Source: an uncultured Thermomicrobiales bacterium | GTDB lineage: Bacteria > Chloroflexota > Chloroflexia > Thermomicrobiales > UBA6265 | DNA: 18,390 nucleotides | NCBI GenBank assembly: GCA_902806355.1 | Contig: CADCWI010000099.1 | Span: forward strand, 1 to 18,390 | Reading direction: 5' to 3' | In this document: one piece after another, positions 1-7,998 of the stretch | Numbering within the stretch: the stretch's first letter is position 1 | Layout of the letters: every line of letters begins with the position of its first letter | Program-made: the position numbers and the translations under genes | The notes under the pieces: generated by a model | Databases searched by the model: none | Seen by the model: only the letters and a program-made list of their open reading frames with translations | Told to the model about the DNA's origin: nothing

Positions 1-1
1 C

Positions 2-439
2 GTCACCGTCGCGAATTCCGGGGATAGCGGCCTTCCGCCCGGCGAGCACGGCGTCCATATTCACGAGACGGGAACTTGCGATCCATCGGGTGAGGAACCA
101 TTCTCCACGGCGGGTAAACACTTCAACCCGACGGAAAGCACGCATGGTGGGCCGGACACCGAAACCCGCCACGCCGGTGATCTCGGAAACCTGACGGTCA
201 ACGAGGATGGGAGCATCGTCTTCGAGGTAACCGTCGAAGGTCTTTCGCTGGAAGAGGGAGTGGAGAACTCGCTTGCCGACGGGGATGGCAGCGCCCTCCT
301 GATCCATGCTGATCCGGATGATCTCGAGACGGATCCGAGCGGTGAAAGTGGCGGCCGGATAGCCTGCGGCGTCATCTTCGCGAACACCATGCCGGTCGCC
401 AGCCCGGTTGGATCGCCGGAGGCGACCCCGGCAAGCTGA
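2..439 (+). CDS. sodC: Cu/Zn superoxide dismutase, 3' part (5' end outside window)
   Basis: The reading frame is open from the window edge and gives 145 residues. It is a Cu/Zn superoxide dismutase, which converts superoxide to peroxide and oxygen, normally outside the cytoplasm. The ligand set is visible in window-codon numbering: HVHIH-type copper ligands H19 and H21 (GVHIHE), the bridging H40 (AGKHFNP), zinc ligands H48, H57 and D60 (THGGP, RHAGD), H102 (LIHADPDD), and the active-site Arg R119 (GGRIACG). Cys26 and Cys122 match the conserved disulfide pair. All catalytic residues seem intact. After the normal end of the fold there is an extra tail of about 16 residues rich in Ser, Pro, Ala and Thr (MPVASPVGSPEATPAS), like the linker after the signal peptide of the next protein. 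The N-terminus and any signal peptide lie outside the window. A strong terminator follows 31 bases after the stop. Confidence 0.95.
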   Translation, partial: VTVANSGDSGLPPGEHGVHIHETGTCDPSGEEPFSTAGKHFNPTESTHGGPDTETRHAGDLGNLTVNEDGSIVFEVTVEGLSLEEGVENSLADGDGSALLIHADPDDLETDPSGESGGRIACGVIFANTMPVASPVGSPEATPAS

Positions 440-470
440 CCGGGAACCGCTCGTCACCGCTACAAAAGAC

Positions 471-513
471 CCAGCGGAGGGGATGCGTAAACGCATTCCC
501 TCCGCTGGTTTCA
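471..513 (+). terminator. Rho-independent-type terminator after sodC
   Basis: A 17-bp stem (471-487 with 492-508) contains a single G-T wobble and closes on the 4-base loop TAAA. It is followed by a short T-containing tail (TTTCATGTTT). It starts 31 bases after the sodC stop and separates sodC from the phoX leader. The stem is very stable. The T tract is interrupted, so termination efficiency is inferred. Confidence 0.85.
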
Positions 514-734
514 TGTTTCCCTCTTGCCAATCACTCCTGAAGAGGAATCAATCCTTAACCCCATGTTCACAGCTTCCCGTGCATACTTCTCTATGCTGCA
601 TACATGGTGGGCAGAAAGAAGGCCGCTCCCCCAAGGTGGGTGTCGATCATGCCCATCGCCCTGGCGAGTGGCACCACGTTCATCGCCGTTCAGCTGGCGG
701 GTTGATGAGCGCAGCGGCGGTGCCGCGTTTGAGC

Positions 735-773
735 GTCTCCCGGAGTGGTGCGATGCAGGTGTTCCGGGGAGAC
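735..773. repeat. Imperfect inverted repeat in phoX leader
   Basis: GTCTCCCGGA at 735-744 is complementary to TCCGGGGAGAC at 763-773 with one bulged base, giving a 10-bp stem and an 18-base loop. It lies 24 bases upstream of the perfect repeat at 797-833. Its function is unknown. It may be an operator or an RNA structure. Confidence 0.5.
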
Positions 774-796
774 GCCGCCGTACGGAGCTTTTATAG

Positions 797-833
797 ATCG
801 AGCGGGTGTCATCCAGAATGACACCCGCTCGAT
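797..833 (+). promoter_or_regulatory. Perfect 16-bp inverted repeat abutting the phoX ribosome-binding site
   Basis: The arms at 797-812 (ATCGAGCGGGTGTCAT) and 818-833 are exact reverse complements around the 5-base loop CCAGA. The next seven bases, 834-840, are the Shine-Dalgarno AAGGAGG of phoX, so the hairpin would stack directly against the ribosome-binding site without covering it. There is no T tract after it, so an intrinsic terminator is unlikely. It could be a palindromic operator or a structure that protects the 5' leader or modulates translation. The structure is seen directly. The role is inferred. Confidence 0.6.
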
Positions 834-846
834 AAGGAGGAGAAGC

Positions 847-2931
847 GTGGTTTCCAGTCACGGCTACGAAGGCGACAAGGACAAGGTCTATTCCACCGCC
901 GGACGTGGTGAAACGTTCGGCGAGGTGATGACGCGACGACTGGGCCGGCGATCGCTGCTCAAGGGCGCAGCCGGTGCATCGGTCGTGGGTCTGGCGACAC
1001 CTGCGCTAGCGACCGCGCAGACGGGAACTCCGATCGCGAGTCCGGAAGGTTCACCGATAGCTTCGCCCGCCGCGACACCAGTGGCAGACGCCCCCGCCCC
1101 TCTCGGATTCACCGCAATCGAGCCGGACACGGGAGACACCGTCGTCGTTCCCGAAGGGTACGAGGCTGTCGCGTTCCTGCAATGGGGCGATCCGATCACC
1201 GCCGATGGCCCGGAGTTCGATGTTGCCAACCAGACGGCGCAGAGCCAGTCCCGGCAGGCTGGCTACAATGCCGACTGGGTCGAGTTCCTTCCGTTGCCGC
1301 TGGGTTCTGACACCTCGGACCACGGCTTGCTGGTCGTCAACCACGAGTACACCAACCCAGAGCTGATGTTCCCTGGTTACCTGACGGAGAATCCCGAATA
1401 CGCCGCCGCAGTGGCAGCCGCCACGCAGGACGCCGCGGGTGCGACGCCCGCCGCTTCGGTGGCGGTTGTGCCGGAAATCAGTGTTGATATCCCGGAGTTC
1501 CTCGCCAATCCCACCCAGGAGATCGTCGACATTGAGCTCGAAGCGCACGGTCTCTCGATCGTCGAGATCCGGCGCAATGATTCCGGTGCGTGGGAAGTCG
1601 TGCGCGACTCCCAGTACAACAGGCGCATCACCGCCACAACCCCGATGGAGATCACTGGTCCCGCGTCCGGCGCCGATTTGATGAAGACCAGTACCGACAC
1701 GACCGGCACCAGCGTGGTCGGAACGCTCAACAACTGCGCTGGCGGCAAGACCCCGTGGGGCACCATCATCACGGGCGAAGAGAACTTCAACCAGTACTTC
1801 GCCAACCTGAATGCCCTTTCCTCCGATGACCGACTGTTCGAACTGCACGAGCGATTCGGCTTCAACGAGGAAGCATCGGAACGCCAGTGGGAAGCGTTCT
1901 ACCCGCGCTTCGATTTGGCCCAGGAGCCCAATGAACCGTTCCGCTTCGGATGGGGCGTCGAGATCGACCCCTTCGATCCGACGTTCGTCCCCCGGAAGCG
2001 GACGGCGCTGGGGCGCAACAAGCATGAGGGGCACACCTCGGCAGTCGCCCCGGGCGGTCAGGTCGCCATCTATTCCGGCGACGACGAGCGGTTCGAGTAC
2101 GCCTACAAGTTCGTCAGTGCGGGTTCGTACAATCCCGATGACCGCGCCGCGAACATGGACCTCCTGGACGAAGGCACTCTCTACGTCGCCCGCTTCAATG
2201 ACGACGGCTCGGGAGAGTGGCTGCCGCTGGTGCATGGCGAGAATGGGCTGGACGAGTCCAACGGCTTCGGGTCCCAAGCAGATGTGCTTATCGGCACACG
2301 CCTCGCCGCCGATGTTCTCGGCGCGACCAAGATGGATCGGCCGGAGGACTTCGAGGCAAACCCGGTCAACAAGAAGGTGTACCTCGTCTGCACCAACAAC
2401 ACGAACCGCGAGATCGACGAGGTCGACGCGGCAAATCCACGAGTCAACAACGTCCACGGGCACATCATCGAGATCAGCGAAACCGATGACGACCACGCGG
2501 CAACCACCTTCACCTGGGAGATGTTCATCCTGGCGGGCGATCCCGCAAACGGCTCGACCTACTTCGCAGGTTTCGATGACGAACTAGTGAGCCCCATGTC
2601 CGCACCGGACAACATCACGTTCGACCGCAGTGGCAACATCTGGATCTCCACGGACGGCAACAGGCTGGAGCAGAACGACGGCCTCTTCGCCGCCCCGACC
2701 ACCGGCGAGGAACGCGGCTACGTCAAGCAGTTCTTCAGCGCGGTGCCAGGTGCGGAGGTGACGGGACCGGTGTTCAACCCGGACAACACCGCCCTCTTCC
2801 TCTCTGTTCAGCATCCGGGTGAAGGCGGAACCTACGAGGACCCGATCAGCACCTGGCCGAACGGTGATTCGCTGCCACGCCCGAGCGTCGTCGTGATCCA
2901 GGCAACGGACGGCCGTCCCATCGGGAGCTAA
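847..2931 (+). CDS. phoX: PhoX family phosphatase (DUF839), Tat-exported
   Basis: The 694-residue product matches the PhoX family, calcium- and iron-dependent phosphatases that release phosphate from organic esters outside the cytoplasm. The GTG at 847 is chosen because AAGGAGG (834-840) lies 6 bases before it; longer in-frame starts run back through the hairpin. The N-terminus shows the family pattern FGEVMTRRLGRRSLLKG, with a twin-arginine motif at residues 34-35, a hydrophobic stretch and a likely cleavage site near ALA55. A linker (about 57-84) follows, rich in Thr, Pro, Ala and Ser. PhoX motifs include NNCAGG with the conserved Cys297, TPWGT, TGEENF (Glu311), NKHEGHT, GDDERFEYAYKFVS, and near the C-terminus DNITFDRSGNIW. 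Residues 185-215 are another low-complexity Ala/Val insertion. The gene stands alone between a terminator and a convergent neighbour. Exact substrate is unknown. The family call is firm. Confidence 0.92.
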   Translation: MVSSHGYEGDKDKVYSTAGRGETFGEVMTRRLGRRSLLKGAAGASVVGLATPALATAQTGTPIASPEGSPIASPAATPVADAPAPLGFTAIEPDTGDTVVVPEGYEAVAFLQWGDPITADGPEFDVANQTAQSQSRQAGYNADWVEFLPLPLGSDTSDHGLLVVNHEYTNPELMFPGYLTENPEYAAAVAAATQDAAGATPAASVAVVPEISVDIPEFLANPTQEIVDIELEAHGLSIVEIRRNDSGAWEVVRDSQYNRRITATTPMEITGPASGADLMKTSTDTTGTSVVGTLNNCAGGKTPWGTIITGEENFNQYFANLNALSSDDRLFELHERFGFNEEASERQWEAFYPRFDLAQEPNEPFRFGWGVEIDPFDPTFVPRKRTALGRNKHEGHTSAVAPGGQVAIYSGDDERFEYAYKFVSAGSYNPDDRAANMDLLDEGTLYVARFNDDGSGEWLPLVHGENGLDESNGFGSQADVLIGTRLAADVLGATKMDRPEDFEANPVNKKVYLVCTNNTNREIDEVDAANPRVNNVHGHIIEISETDDDHAATTFTWEMFILAGDPANGSTYFAGFDDELVSPMSAPDNITFDRSGNIWISTDGNRLEQNDGLFAAPTTGEERGYVKQFFSAVPGAEVTGPVFNPDNTALFLSVQHPGEGGTYEDPISTWPNGDSLPRPSVVVIQATDGRPIGS

Positions 2932-2966
2932 AACGAAGTTCTCAACAGGCGGTTGCAGTCATCGCA

Positions 2967-3004
2967 GAACGAGACACTCCGCATGAGTTCGGAGTGTCTC
3001 GTTC
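2967..3004. terminator. Bidirectional terminator hairpin between phoX and methylmalonyl-CoA mutase
   Basis: GAACGAGACACTCCG (2967-2981) pairs perfectly with 2990-3004 across an 8-base loop. It lies 35 bases after the phoX stop and 26 bases beyond the stop of the convergent mutase gene, the usual place for a shared terminator. Neither side has a clean T run, so termination is inferred from position and stem strength. Confidence 0.75.
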
Positions 3005-3030
3005 CCGTCCCTTCTCCTGGAACGTCCGGA

Positions 3031-4605
3031 TTAGACGGTGGCGCGATGCTCGCCGAACACGTCTCGAAGCGCCCCCGCGACCTGACCCAGCGTCGCGCCG
3101 GAGAGCAGGCCATCCTTGATCACCGGCAGCAGGTTGTCGGCTCCCTCGGCGGCACGCCGGACGCTGGACAGAGTCACATCGATCGCGGCGGCGTCCTGTG
3201 CCGCCTTGAAGGCCCGTACCCGCTCGACCTGGCCGGCGACCACATCCGGATCGATCCTGTGCAGGTCCATCCGCGTCTCGTCATCTTCTCGGTACCGATT
3301 CACGCCAACGACAACGAGGTCACCTGCCGACTGCGCCAGCTCGCGATGGTACGCGTTCTCGCTGATCGCGTTCTGCATGAATCCGCGCTCGATCGCGACT
3401 ACCGCTCCACCCTGGTCGTCGATCCGCTCGATCCACCCTCGCGCCTGCTCCTCGAGCTGATCCGTCAACGTCTCGACGAAGTACGACCCGGCGAGAGGAT
3501 CGACGGTGTCCGCCACTCCGGTTTCCTCGGCCAGGATCTGCTGCGTGCGCAGAGCCAGCGTCGCCGCGCCTTCCGTCGGGATCGCCAGTGCTTCATCGAA
3601 GCCGTTGGTGTGCAGGCTCTGCGTTCCGCCAAGCACGGCGGAGAGCGCCTGGTACGCCACCCGAACGACATTGTTGAGGGGCTGCTGCGCGGTCAGGGTG
3701 ACGCCGCCGGTCTGGGTGTGGAAACGCATCATCAGCGCACGGGGGTTGGTCGCGCCAAAGCGCTCCTGCAGCAACAGCGCCCACATCCGGCGGGCGGCCC
3801 GGAACTTGGCCGCTTCCTCGAACAGGTTGGAATGCGACGCGAAGAAGAAACTTATCCTCGGCGCGAAGGCATCGACATCCAGGCCCGCATCGACCGCCGC
3901 CTGGACGTAGGCGAGGCCGTTCGAGAGCGTAAACGCGATTTCCTGGGCGGCGGAGGATCCCGCCTCGCGAATGTGATAGCCGGAAACCGAGATCGTGTTC
4001 CACGAAGGCAAGTGCTCGGCGCAGTACGCGAACGTATCGGTGACGAGTCGCATGGAAGGGCGTGGCGGAAAGATATAGGTGCCACGCGCGGCGTATTCCT
4101 TGAGGATGTCGTTCTGGATCGTGCCGCCCAGCTTCGTCGCATCGGCGCCGCGCTCTTCGGCAACGATCTGGTACATCAGCAGGAGCAGGGAGGCCGGAGC
4201 GTTGATGGTCATCGAGGTCGTGACGGCTTCGAGATCGATGCCGTCGAAAAGGCGACGCATGTCGTCGACGGTGCTGATCGCGACCCCGACCCGGCCCACC
4301 TCACCAAAGGCGCGTGGGTCGTCCGAGTCCATCCCGAGCTGTGTCGGGAGATCGAACGCGACACTCAGGCCGGTCGTGCCCCGGCTGAGCAGGAGCCGAT
4401 ACCTCCGGTTGCTCTCCTCGGCGGAGGAGAATCCGGCGTACTGCCGCATCGTCCAGCGCCGGGAGCGGTACATCGTCGGGTGGATGCCCCGTGTGTAGGG
4501 GAACTCGCCCGGCTCGGGCAACGTCCCGTCGCCATCCCACGTCGAATACACCGGGTCGATCGTGATCCCGGAGTCTGTCACGGTATCCGGTTCTTGCTTC
4601 AGCAT
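3031..4605 (-). CDS. mcmA1: Methylmalonyl-CoA mutase, large (substrate-binding) subunit without B12 domain
   Basis: The 524-residue product matches the acyl-CoA-binding TIM-barrel part of methylmalonyl-CoA mutase, which interconverts (R)-methylmalonyl-CoA and succinyl-CoA using adenosylcobalamin. Visible motifs are [51 protein letters not shown] and GGTQSLHTN. By alignment with the Propionibacterium enzyme from memory, Tyr56, Arg174 and His211 fall at the Tyr89, Arg207 and His244 positions at a constant offset of 33. Isobutyryl-CoA mutases have Phe and Gln at the first two, so a true methylmalonyl-CoA mutase is favoured. The protein ends at GEHRATV, just where the B12-binding domain would begin in single-chain enzymes, so a separate small subunit must be encoded elsewhere; none is in the window, nor is a MeaB-type GTPase. 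ATG at 4605 is preceded by GGGG six bases upstream. The epimerase gene lies upstream on the same strand. Confidence 0.93.
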   Translation of the reverse strand: MLKQEPDTVTDSGITIDPVYSTWDGDGTLPEPGEFPYTRGIHPTMYRSRRWTMRQYAGFSSAEESNRRYRLLLSRGTTGLSVAFDLPTQLGMDSDDPRAFGEVGRVGVAISTVDDMRRLFDGIDLEAVTTSMTINAPASLLLLMYQIVAEERGADATKLGGTIQNDILKEYAARGTYIFPPRPSMRLVTDTFAYCAEHLPSWNTISVSGYHIREAGSSAAQEIAFTLSNGLAYVQAAVDAGLDVDAFAPRISFFFASHSNLFEEAAKFRAARRMWALLLQERFGATNPRALMMRFHTQTGGVTLTAQQPLNNVVRVAYQALSAVLGGTQSLHTNGFDEALAIPTEGAATLALRTQQILAEETGVADTVDPLAGSYFVETLTDQLEEQARGWIERIDDQGGAVVAIERGFMQNAISENAYHRELAQSAGDLVVVGVNRYREDDETRMDLHRIDPDVVAGQVERVRAFKAAQDAAAIDVTLSSVRRAAEGADNLLPVIKDGLLSGATLGQVAGALRDVFGEHRATV

Positions 4606-4995
4606 GACTCGCCCCTATGGTCGTCCATTGTCGATCTGCAGCCTGCTCCCATCTGCCGGACCTGCACGAGTGCGGAACAGCTCACGAACATCGAGTGCCG
4701 CCAGTCGAGCTCAGGAGGAACCGGTCCCCGGCACTGAACAGGGCACAGAAGCCGTGCCACAAAAAGTCGAACCACTCGATGTGATCCGGAGGCACCGGAA
4801 GCATCAGGCGCCTCTACTGTCTGCTCGCATCCGTCGGCATCATCCGCCCAGGAGCACATCAGCGACGACCGTCTCACCAGCGTATACCTCGCCGCCACCG
4901 TGACCCATCAGCACATCCCTATCGCTTCCCCAGGAGGAGGGGTTGTTCCGAACATTATGGTAGACGATTCTTGAAAAAGGCCCGACGATCGCCCG
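4606..4995. other. 390-bp spacer between the epimerase and mutase genes
   Basis: No convincing gene is visible here on either strand. On the minus strand, which would be the mutase leader, there is an 8-bp stem with one wobble (4789-4796 with 4807-4814) and a small 5-bp stem (4742-4746 with 4754-4758). A CATAAT hexamer reading on the minus strand at 4954-4959 could be a -10 element, but no matching -35 is seen. No B12 box or other cobalamin-riboswitch signature was found. The spacer suggests the mutase may have its own promoter. Confidence 0.4.
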
Positions 4996-5421
4996 TCACT
5001 CCTGCACGAGCTCGGTGAGGACGCCGTGGCAGGATTCCGGGTGGATGAAGGCGATCCGCCAGCCGTGCGTGCCCGTTCGCGGGTGCTCGTCGATCAGGCG
5101 CACGCCCGCAGCCTGGAGGCGTACCAGCGCTGCTTCGATGTCGTCCACGGCGTATGCAACGTGATGCATTCCCTCGCCACGCTTCGCCATGTACCGAGCA
5201 ATCGGGCCGTCGGCATCCGTCGGCTGGATCAACTCGACGTAGCCCGTCCCGGCCCGATAGACGACCGCGACAATGTGCTGCTCGAGCACCTCGAACAGTT
5301 CTCCGTCAGGGAATCCCAGCGTTTCATAGGATTTCCGGGCCGCTTCGAGGTCCGCGACGACGATCCCAACATGATGCAGCCGAAGCCGACCGATTGCCGA
5401 CGTGAGGCCCTGGTCAGTCAT
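4996..5421 (-). CDS. mce: Methylmalonyl-CoA epimerase (VOC family)
   Basis: The 141-residue protein belongs to the vicinal oxygen chelate superfamily and matches methylmalonyl-CoA epimerase along its length. The enzyme converts (S)- to (R)-methylmalonyl-CoA, the form used by the mutase encoded downstream on the same strand. Two beta-alpha-beta-beta-beta modules are visible. The first starts at LHHVGIVV and contains YVELIQPTD; the second starts at GEGMHHVAY and ends in LTELVQE. Likely metal ligands are His17, Gln48, His87 and Glu137, by family pattern. The motif RLIDEHPRTG is typical. The ATG at 5421 is preferred over a TTG 21 bases earlier because it gives the usual length and the compact overlap ATGACTGA with the stop of the upstream MBL-Rieske gene. 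That overlap implies translational coupling. Pathway: propionyl-CoA to succinyl-CoA. Confidence 0.92.
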   Translation of the reverse strand: MTDQGLTSAIGRLRLHHVGIVVADLEAARKSYETLGFPDGELFEVLEQHIVAVVYRAGTGYVELIQPTDADGPIARYMAKRGEGMHHVAYAVDDIEAALVRLQAAGVRLIDEHPRTGTHGWRIAFIHPESCHGVLTELVQE

Positions 5422-6997
5422 CCGCGCCCGCCGCCTGAGCAACCAGCTCCGGCTCGTGATCGGCGGCTTCGATCTTCCTCGTGTACAGGCGCTTGTCGTC
5501 GGAGGTCAGGCAGGCACCAGTGGCAATGTCGAACTGCCATCCATGCAACGTGCAGGTCATGACGCCATTGTCGACCTGCCCGAAGCGGGTCAGGTCCGCC
5601 TTCAGGTGCGGGCAGCGACGCTGGACCATGTACCCCTGGCACTCGAAGAGCTGATTGTCACCCTGCTGCTCGACGTAGTACCCCTCGGCGTACTGAATCC
5701 GCTCTGGGGAAAGGCACTTGAAGAAGCTGTAGAGGAACTCGTTGTACTGCCCCTTGCGCTCGGCCTCGAACCGGCACGACAGGAACAGCAGGTTGATCCA
5801 GTCTTCCTCGTGATTGATGATGCAATACTCGACGAGCGCCGGATCGATATGGAACACGTACCGGTTTGGCGTCTCGCCATCCCACTCGGTGACGGTGCGC
5901 TCGGAGAAATCGACCACGACCTGGGCCGGCTCCCCGAGATCGAGCAGCAACCGGTCATCGATTCCGAGGCAGGTCTGGTCGGCGATCTCGAGGATCGGCT
6001 CGAACCACTCCTTGAGCGCCGGGAAGATCTCCACCTCGCCTCGCGGCCAGGATGCCTTCAGCGCGTCGAGCCCCGCTTGCTGGCGCTCCTTGTACGCGTT
6101 GAGATGTGCCCGTTTGTCCGTGAAGATCGCATCAGCGTCCGCATCCGGCATCGGGTGCGCTACGTTGACGCTGCCCTTCCCGATCTCCATCACGCTGCCA
6201 GGAATCAGGAGGTGTCCCTGCGTGAACCCCGCCTCCTTGACCATCTCGAGAAAGACGGTCGCGTCCGGGAAGATGTTGGTCGGATCACGATTGAAGTCGT
6301 TGAGGTACCACAGGTCGTCATCAAGAAAGCACGGGGGACCGGCGCTGGGGATGATGTGCGGCGCGCCGATCTGCCTGGCGTATCGCAGCGCCCGCTCCAT
6401 CTGCGTCGTGCGCTTCTTGGTCGCCAGGGCATCCTTCATCTTTTGCGGGAACCGGTACACCATCGGATACCAGATCGCGCCGGAGTACTGCAGGAAATGC
6501 GCGTCGTACGGCCCGAACTCCGCCAACGCCTCGAATTCGACGGGCCGAGAGTCGTTCTGGTTGAAGATCCGGACATCGCCATCGTCGAGGCAGATTCCCG
6601 AATCACCGAGCGGCCCATCCGCCGGGGCGACGAGCGAGGTGATCATCACGCGCAGCCCGTTGACATCGATCGGCTGGGCGTTGCGCGTTTGGACAAAGTT
6701 CGTGAACCCGAGTGCGCGCAACTCCTTCTCGACCAGTCCCAGAGGGTGGTCCGGCAACAGGACCGTCGCCGCTTTTGAGACATGCTCGGAGAGGTACTTG
6801 GCGTCGAAGTGGTCGAGGTGGGTATGCGAGAGATACAGGTAATCCGGGTTCTCGAACGGCGTCACGTCCAGTTGGTCATTCGCCGGAAACGGAAACCATG
6901 ACCCGAAGTAGGCGGAGTTGAAGAATGGGTCACAGAGCACGCTGCCCCGGCGGGTCTCGATGAACATCCCGGCATGACCAAGAAAGGTTACCTGCAC
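5414..6997 (-). CDS. MBL-fold hydrolase fused to a C-terminal Rieske [2Fe-2S] domain
   Basis: The 527-residue protein has an N-terminal metallo-beta-lactamase fold of the UlaG/CMAH-like type: a start MQVTFLGHAG, then SHTHLDHFD with metal ligands His58, His60, Asp62 and His63. A middle part of about 200 residues has no domain I can name. The C-terminal Rieske domain has Cys462-x-His464 and Cys482-x2-His485 (RCPHL and CTLHGW), the complete cluster ligand set. Vertebrate CMP-Neu5Ac hydroxylase combines the same two domains but, as I recall, with the Rieske domain first, so the order here would be reversed. A redox or oxygenase role is plausible, with unknown substrate. The start is GTG at 6997, with GGGGAAAC just upstream and no in-frame ATG nearby. 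Its stop overlaps the epimerase start by 8 bases, so the two are co-translated. Domain calls are firm; function is not. Confidence 0.85.
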   Translation of the reverse strand: MQVTFLGHAGMFIETRRGSVLCDPFFNSAYFGSWFPFPANDQLDVTPFENPDYLYLSHTHLDHFDAKYLSEHVSKAATVLLPDHPLGLVEKELRALGFTNFVQTRNAQPIDVNGLRVMITSLVAPADGPLGDSGICLDDGDVRIFNQNDSRPVEFEALAEFGPYDAHFLQYSGAIWYPMVYRFPQKMKDALATKKRTTQMERALRYARQIGAPHIIPSAGPPCFLDDDLWYLNDFNRDPTNIFPDATVFLEMVKEAGFTQGHLLIPGSVMEIGKGSVNVAHPMPDADADAIFTDKRAHLNAYKERQQAGLDALKASWPRGEVEIFPALKEWFEPILEIADQTCLGIDDRLLLDLGEPAQVVVDFSERTVTEWDGETPNRYVFHIDPALVEYCIINHEEDWINLLFLSCRFEAERKGQYNEFLYSFFKCLSPERIQYAEGYYVEQQGDNQLFECQGYMVQRRCPHLKADLTRFGQVDNGVMTCTLHGWQFDIATGACLTSDDKRLYTRKIEAADHEPELVAQAAGADD

Positions 6998-7317
6998 AGC
7001 GTTTCCCCAGATGAATGCACGAAAGAGCCGCAGACACTAACGGATGACATGGCATCGTAGTCAGGAAGGAGTGGACAGGGATCCGCAGGCTCTGGCGAGG
7101 GTTGACGGTTGGCGCTCCGCACCGCGTCCCTTTGACTCCATCGATTCTAAGGGGCGATTTCGACGTGGTGCAACGCGAGATGAATCGCGTTACAGATCAG
7201 ACGGCGTGAGCTTTCCCAATTCCCTCCGCAAAGCTCGCGATACACTGAACCTCGTGAGGCGTCCGTTGCGGTGGCAGACGCTGAGTGCGTCCGCAAACAC
7301 ATAGCATTCGAGAGACC

Positions 7318-7728
7318 ATGGTTGACTGTTTCGATCGAATCGCCGTCCAGATGACCGAGCTTGCGCTCGAACCGGTGCGGCTCCTTGCCCAGCGCACGAT
7401 GCTGGCGTCCGTCTCGTTGCGGACCCCGAGCAGCGGTCGGCTCTTCCTGATCACGATCGCCAAGCGCTTTCCATCAGCCTCACGAGACGCCTCACGAGAC
7501 GCTTCATCCAGGGCACCGGGGCGACAGGGTCAACGTGGGGTGAAACCCGCGTACGTCTGGAACGTGCGGGAGATCGATCAGGAAGGGGAACCGCTTGCAG
7601 GGGGACAACATCGGAGCTCGACTCCGGGCACCGTTCATGTTGACCCGGAGGATGCCTACTGGGCGGCGGTCAATGGCGTCTGCCAGTTGACCAAGGCTTC
7701 CCCCGCCGGCGCACCTTCCCACTCGTAG
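7318..7728 (+). CDS. Possible small hypothetical protein
   Basis: An ATG at 7318, preceded by a weak GAGAG, opens a 136-residue frame on the plus strand, opposite to both neighbours. I do not recognise it. The first 50 or so codons (MVDCFDRIAVQMTEL onward) have mostly G or C at the third position, as real genes here do. After the in-frame SRDASRDAS repeat this preference falls, so the frame may be a decayed or frameshifted gene, or chance. Starts further upstream have no better ribosome-binding site. No signal peptide or membrane segment is seen. Confidence is low. Confidence 0.22.
   Translation: MVDCFDRIAVQMTELALEPVRLLAQRTMLASVSLRTPSSGRLFLITIAKRFPSASRDASRDASSRAPGRQGQRGVKPAYVWNVREIDQEGEPLAGGQHRSSTPGTVHVDPEDAYWAAVNGVCQLTKASPAGAPSHS
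7479..7502. repeat. 12-bp tandem duplication, two copies
   Basis: CTCACGAGACGC occurs at 7479-7490 and again at 7491-7502. Because the unit is 12 bases, it is in frame with the doubtful gene at 7318, giving SRDA twice. It is a simple local duplication. Confidence 0.8.
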
Positions 7729-7998
7729 GGACGGACCTGGCAGCGGCATCGTATGTCTGCCCGTGAATGCGCTACGCACATGGCGCCCCCGGCGAACGCA
7801 TTCGATGTGCAGGGGACACCCCTGTGGTAGCAGCCGCACCGGTCCCGTGGTTGCCCCGTCACACGCCGTGCACGACATGGGTCGTTGGCCAGGGTTGGGT
7901 GAAAGCGCGGGGTGCCCTTCGCCAAGCTTTCGGTCAGCACAGGCACGGAGGTCAGCGCTGAGCGAACACATCTATCCAGGTGTGGGAGCCGGGACCGA

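Larger units (their letters stand above)
440..846. other. Intergenic region sodC-phoX, leader of phoX
   Basis: This spacer of about 400 bp holds the sodC terminator at its left end and two inverted repeats (735-773 and 797-833) just upstream of phoX. Open frames here have no recognisable domain and no consistent coding character. A TATAGA hexamer at 792-797 could be a -10 element, but no good -35 sits at the right distance. The phoX promoter is probably somewhere in 520-800. Confidence 0.5.
6998..7998. other. 1-kb gap with no confident gene
   Basis: This stretch lies between two minus-strand genes. Open frames on both strands are short, mutually overlapping and lack recognisable domains. Small structures include a 7-bp hairpin (7172-7178 with 7185-7191), a 12-bp tandem repeat at 7479-7502, a CAGGGG/CCCCTG hairpin (7810-7824) and a 10-bp palindrome TCAGCGCTGA (7952-7961). 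It should contain the promoter of the MBL-Rieske gene and the transcript end of mrdA, but neither is clear. Confidence 0.5.

Noticed and set aside
745..846. Upstream extension of phoX to an in-frame start at 745
   Set aside because: It would translate through both inverted repeats, while the GTG at 847 has an ideal AAGGAGG.
1051..2496. A 481-codon minus-strand frame opposite phoX
   Set aside because: It lies entirely within phoX, which has conserved family motifs.
2953..4737. A 594-codon plus-strand frame opposite the mutase
   Set aside because: It is a shadow of the mutase gene, whose translation matches a known family along its whole length.
4599..4898. Possible small gene overlapping the mutase start
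   Set aside because: No domain, poor codon character, and it overlaps the mutase start in another frame.
4606..4995. Cobalamin riboswitch upstream of the B12-dependent mutase
   Set aside because: No B12 box or matching conserved core was found on the minus strand; only short hairpins are present.
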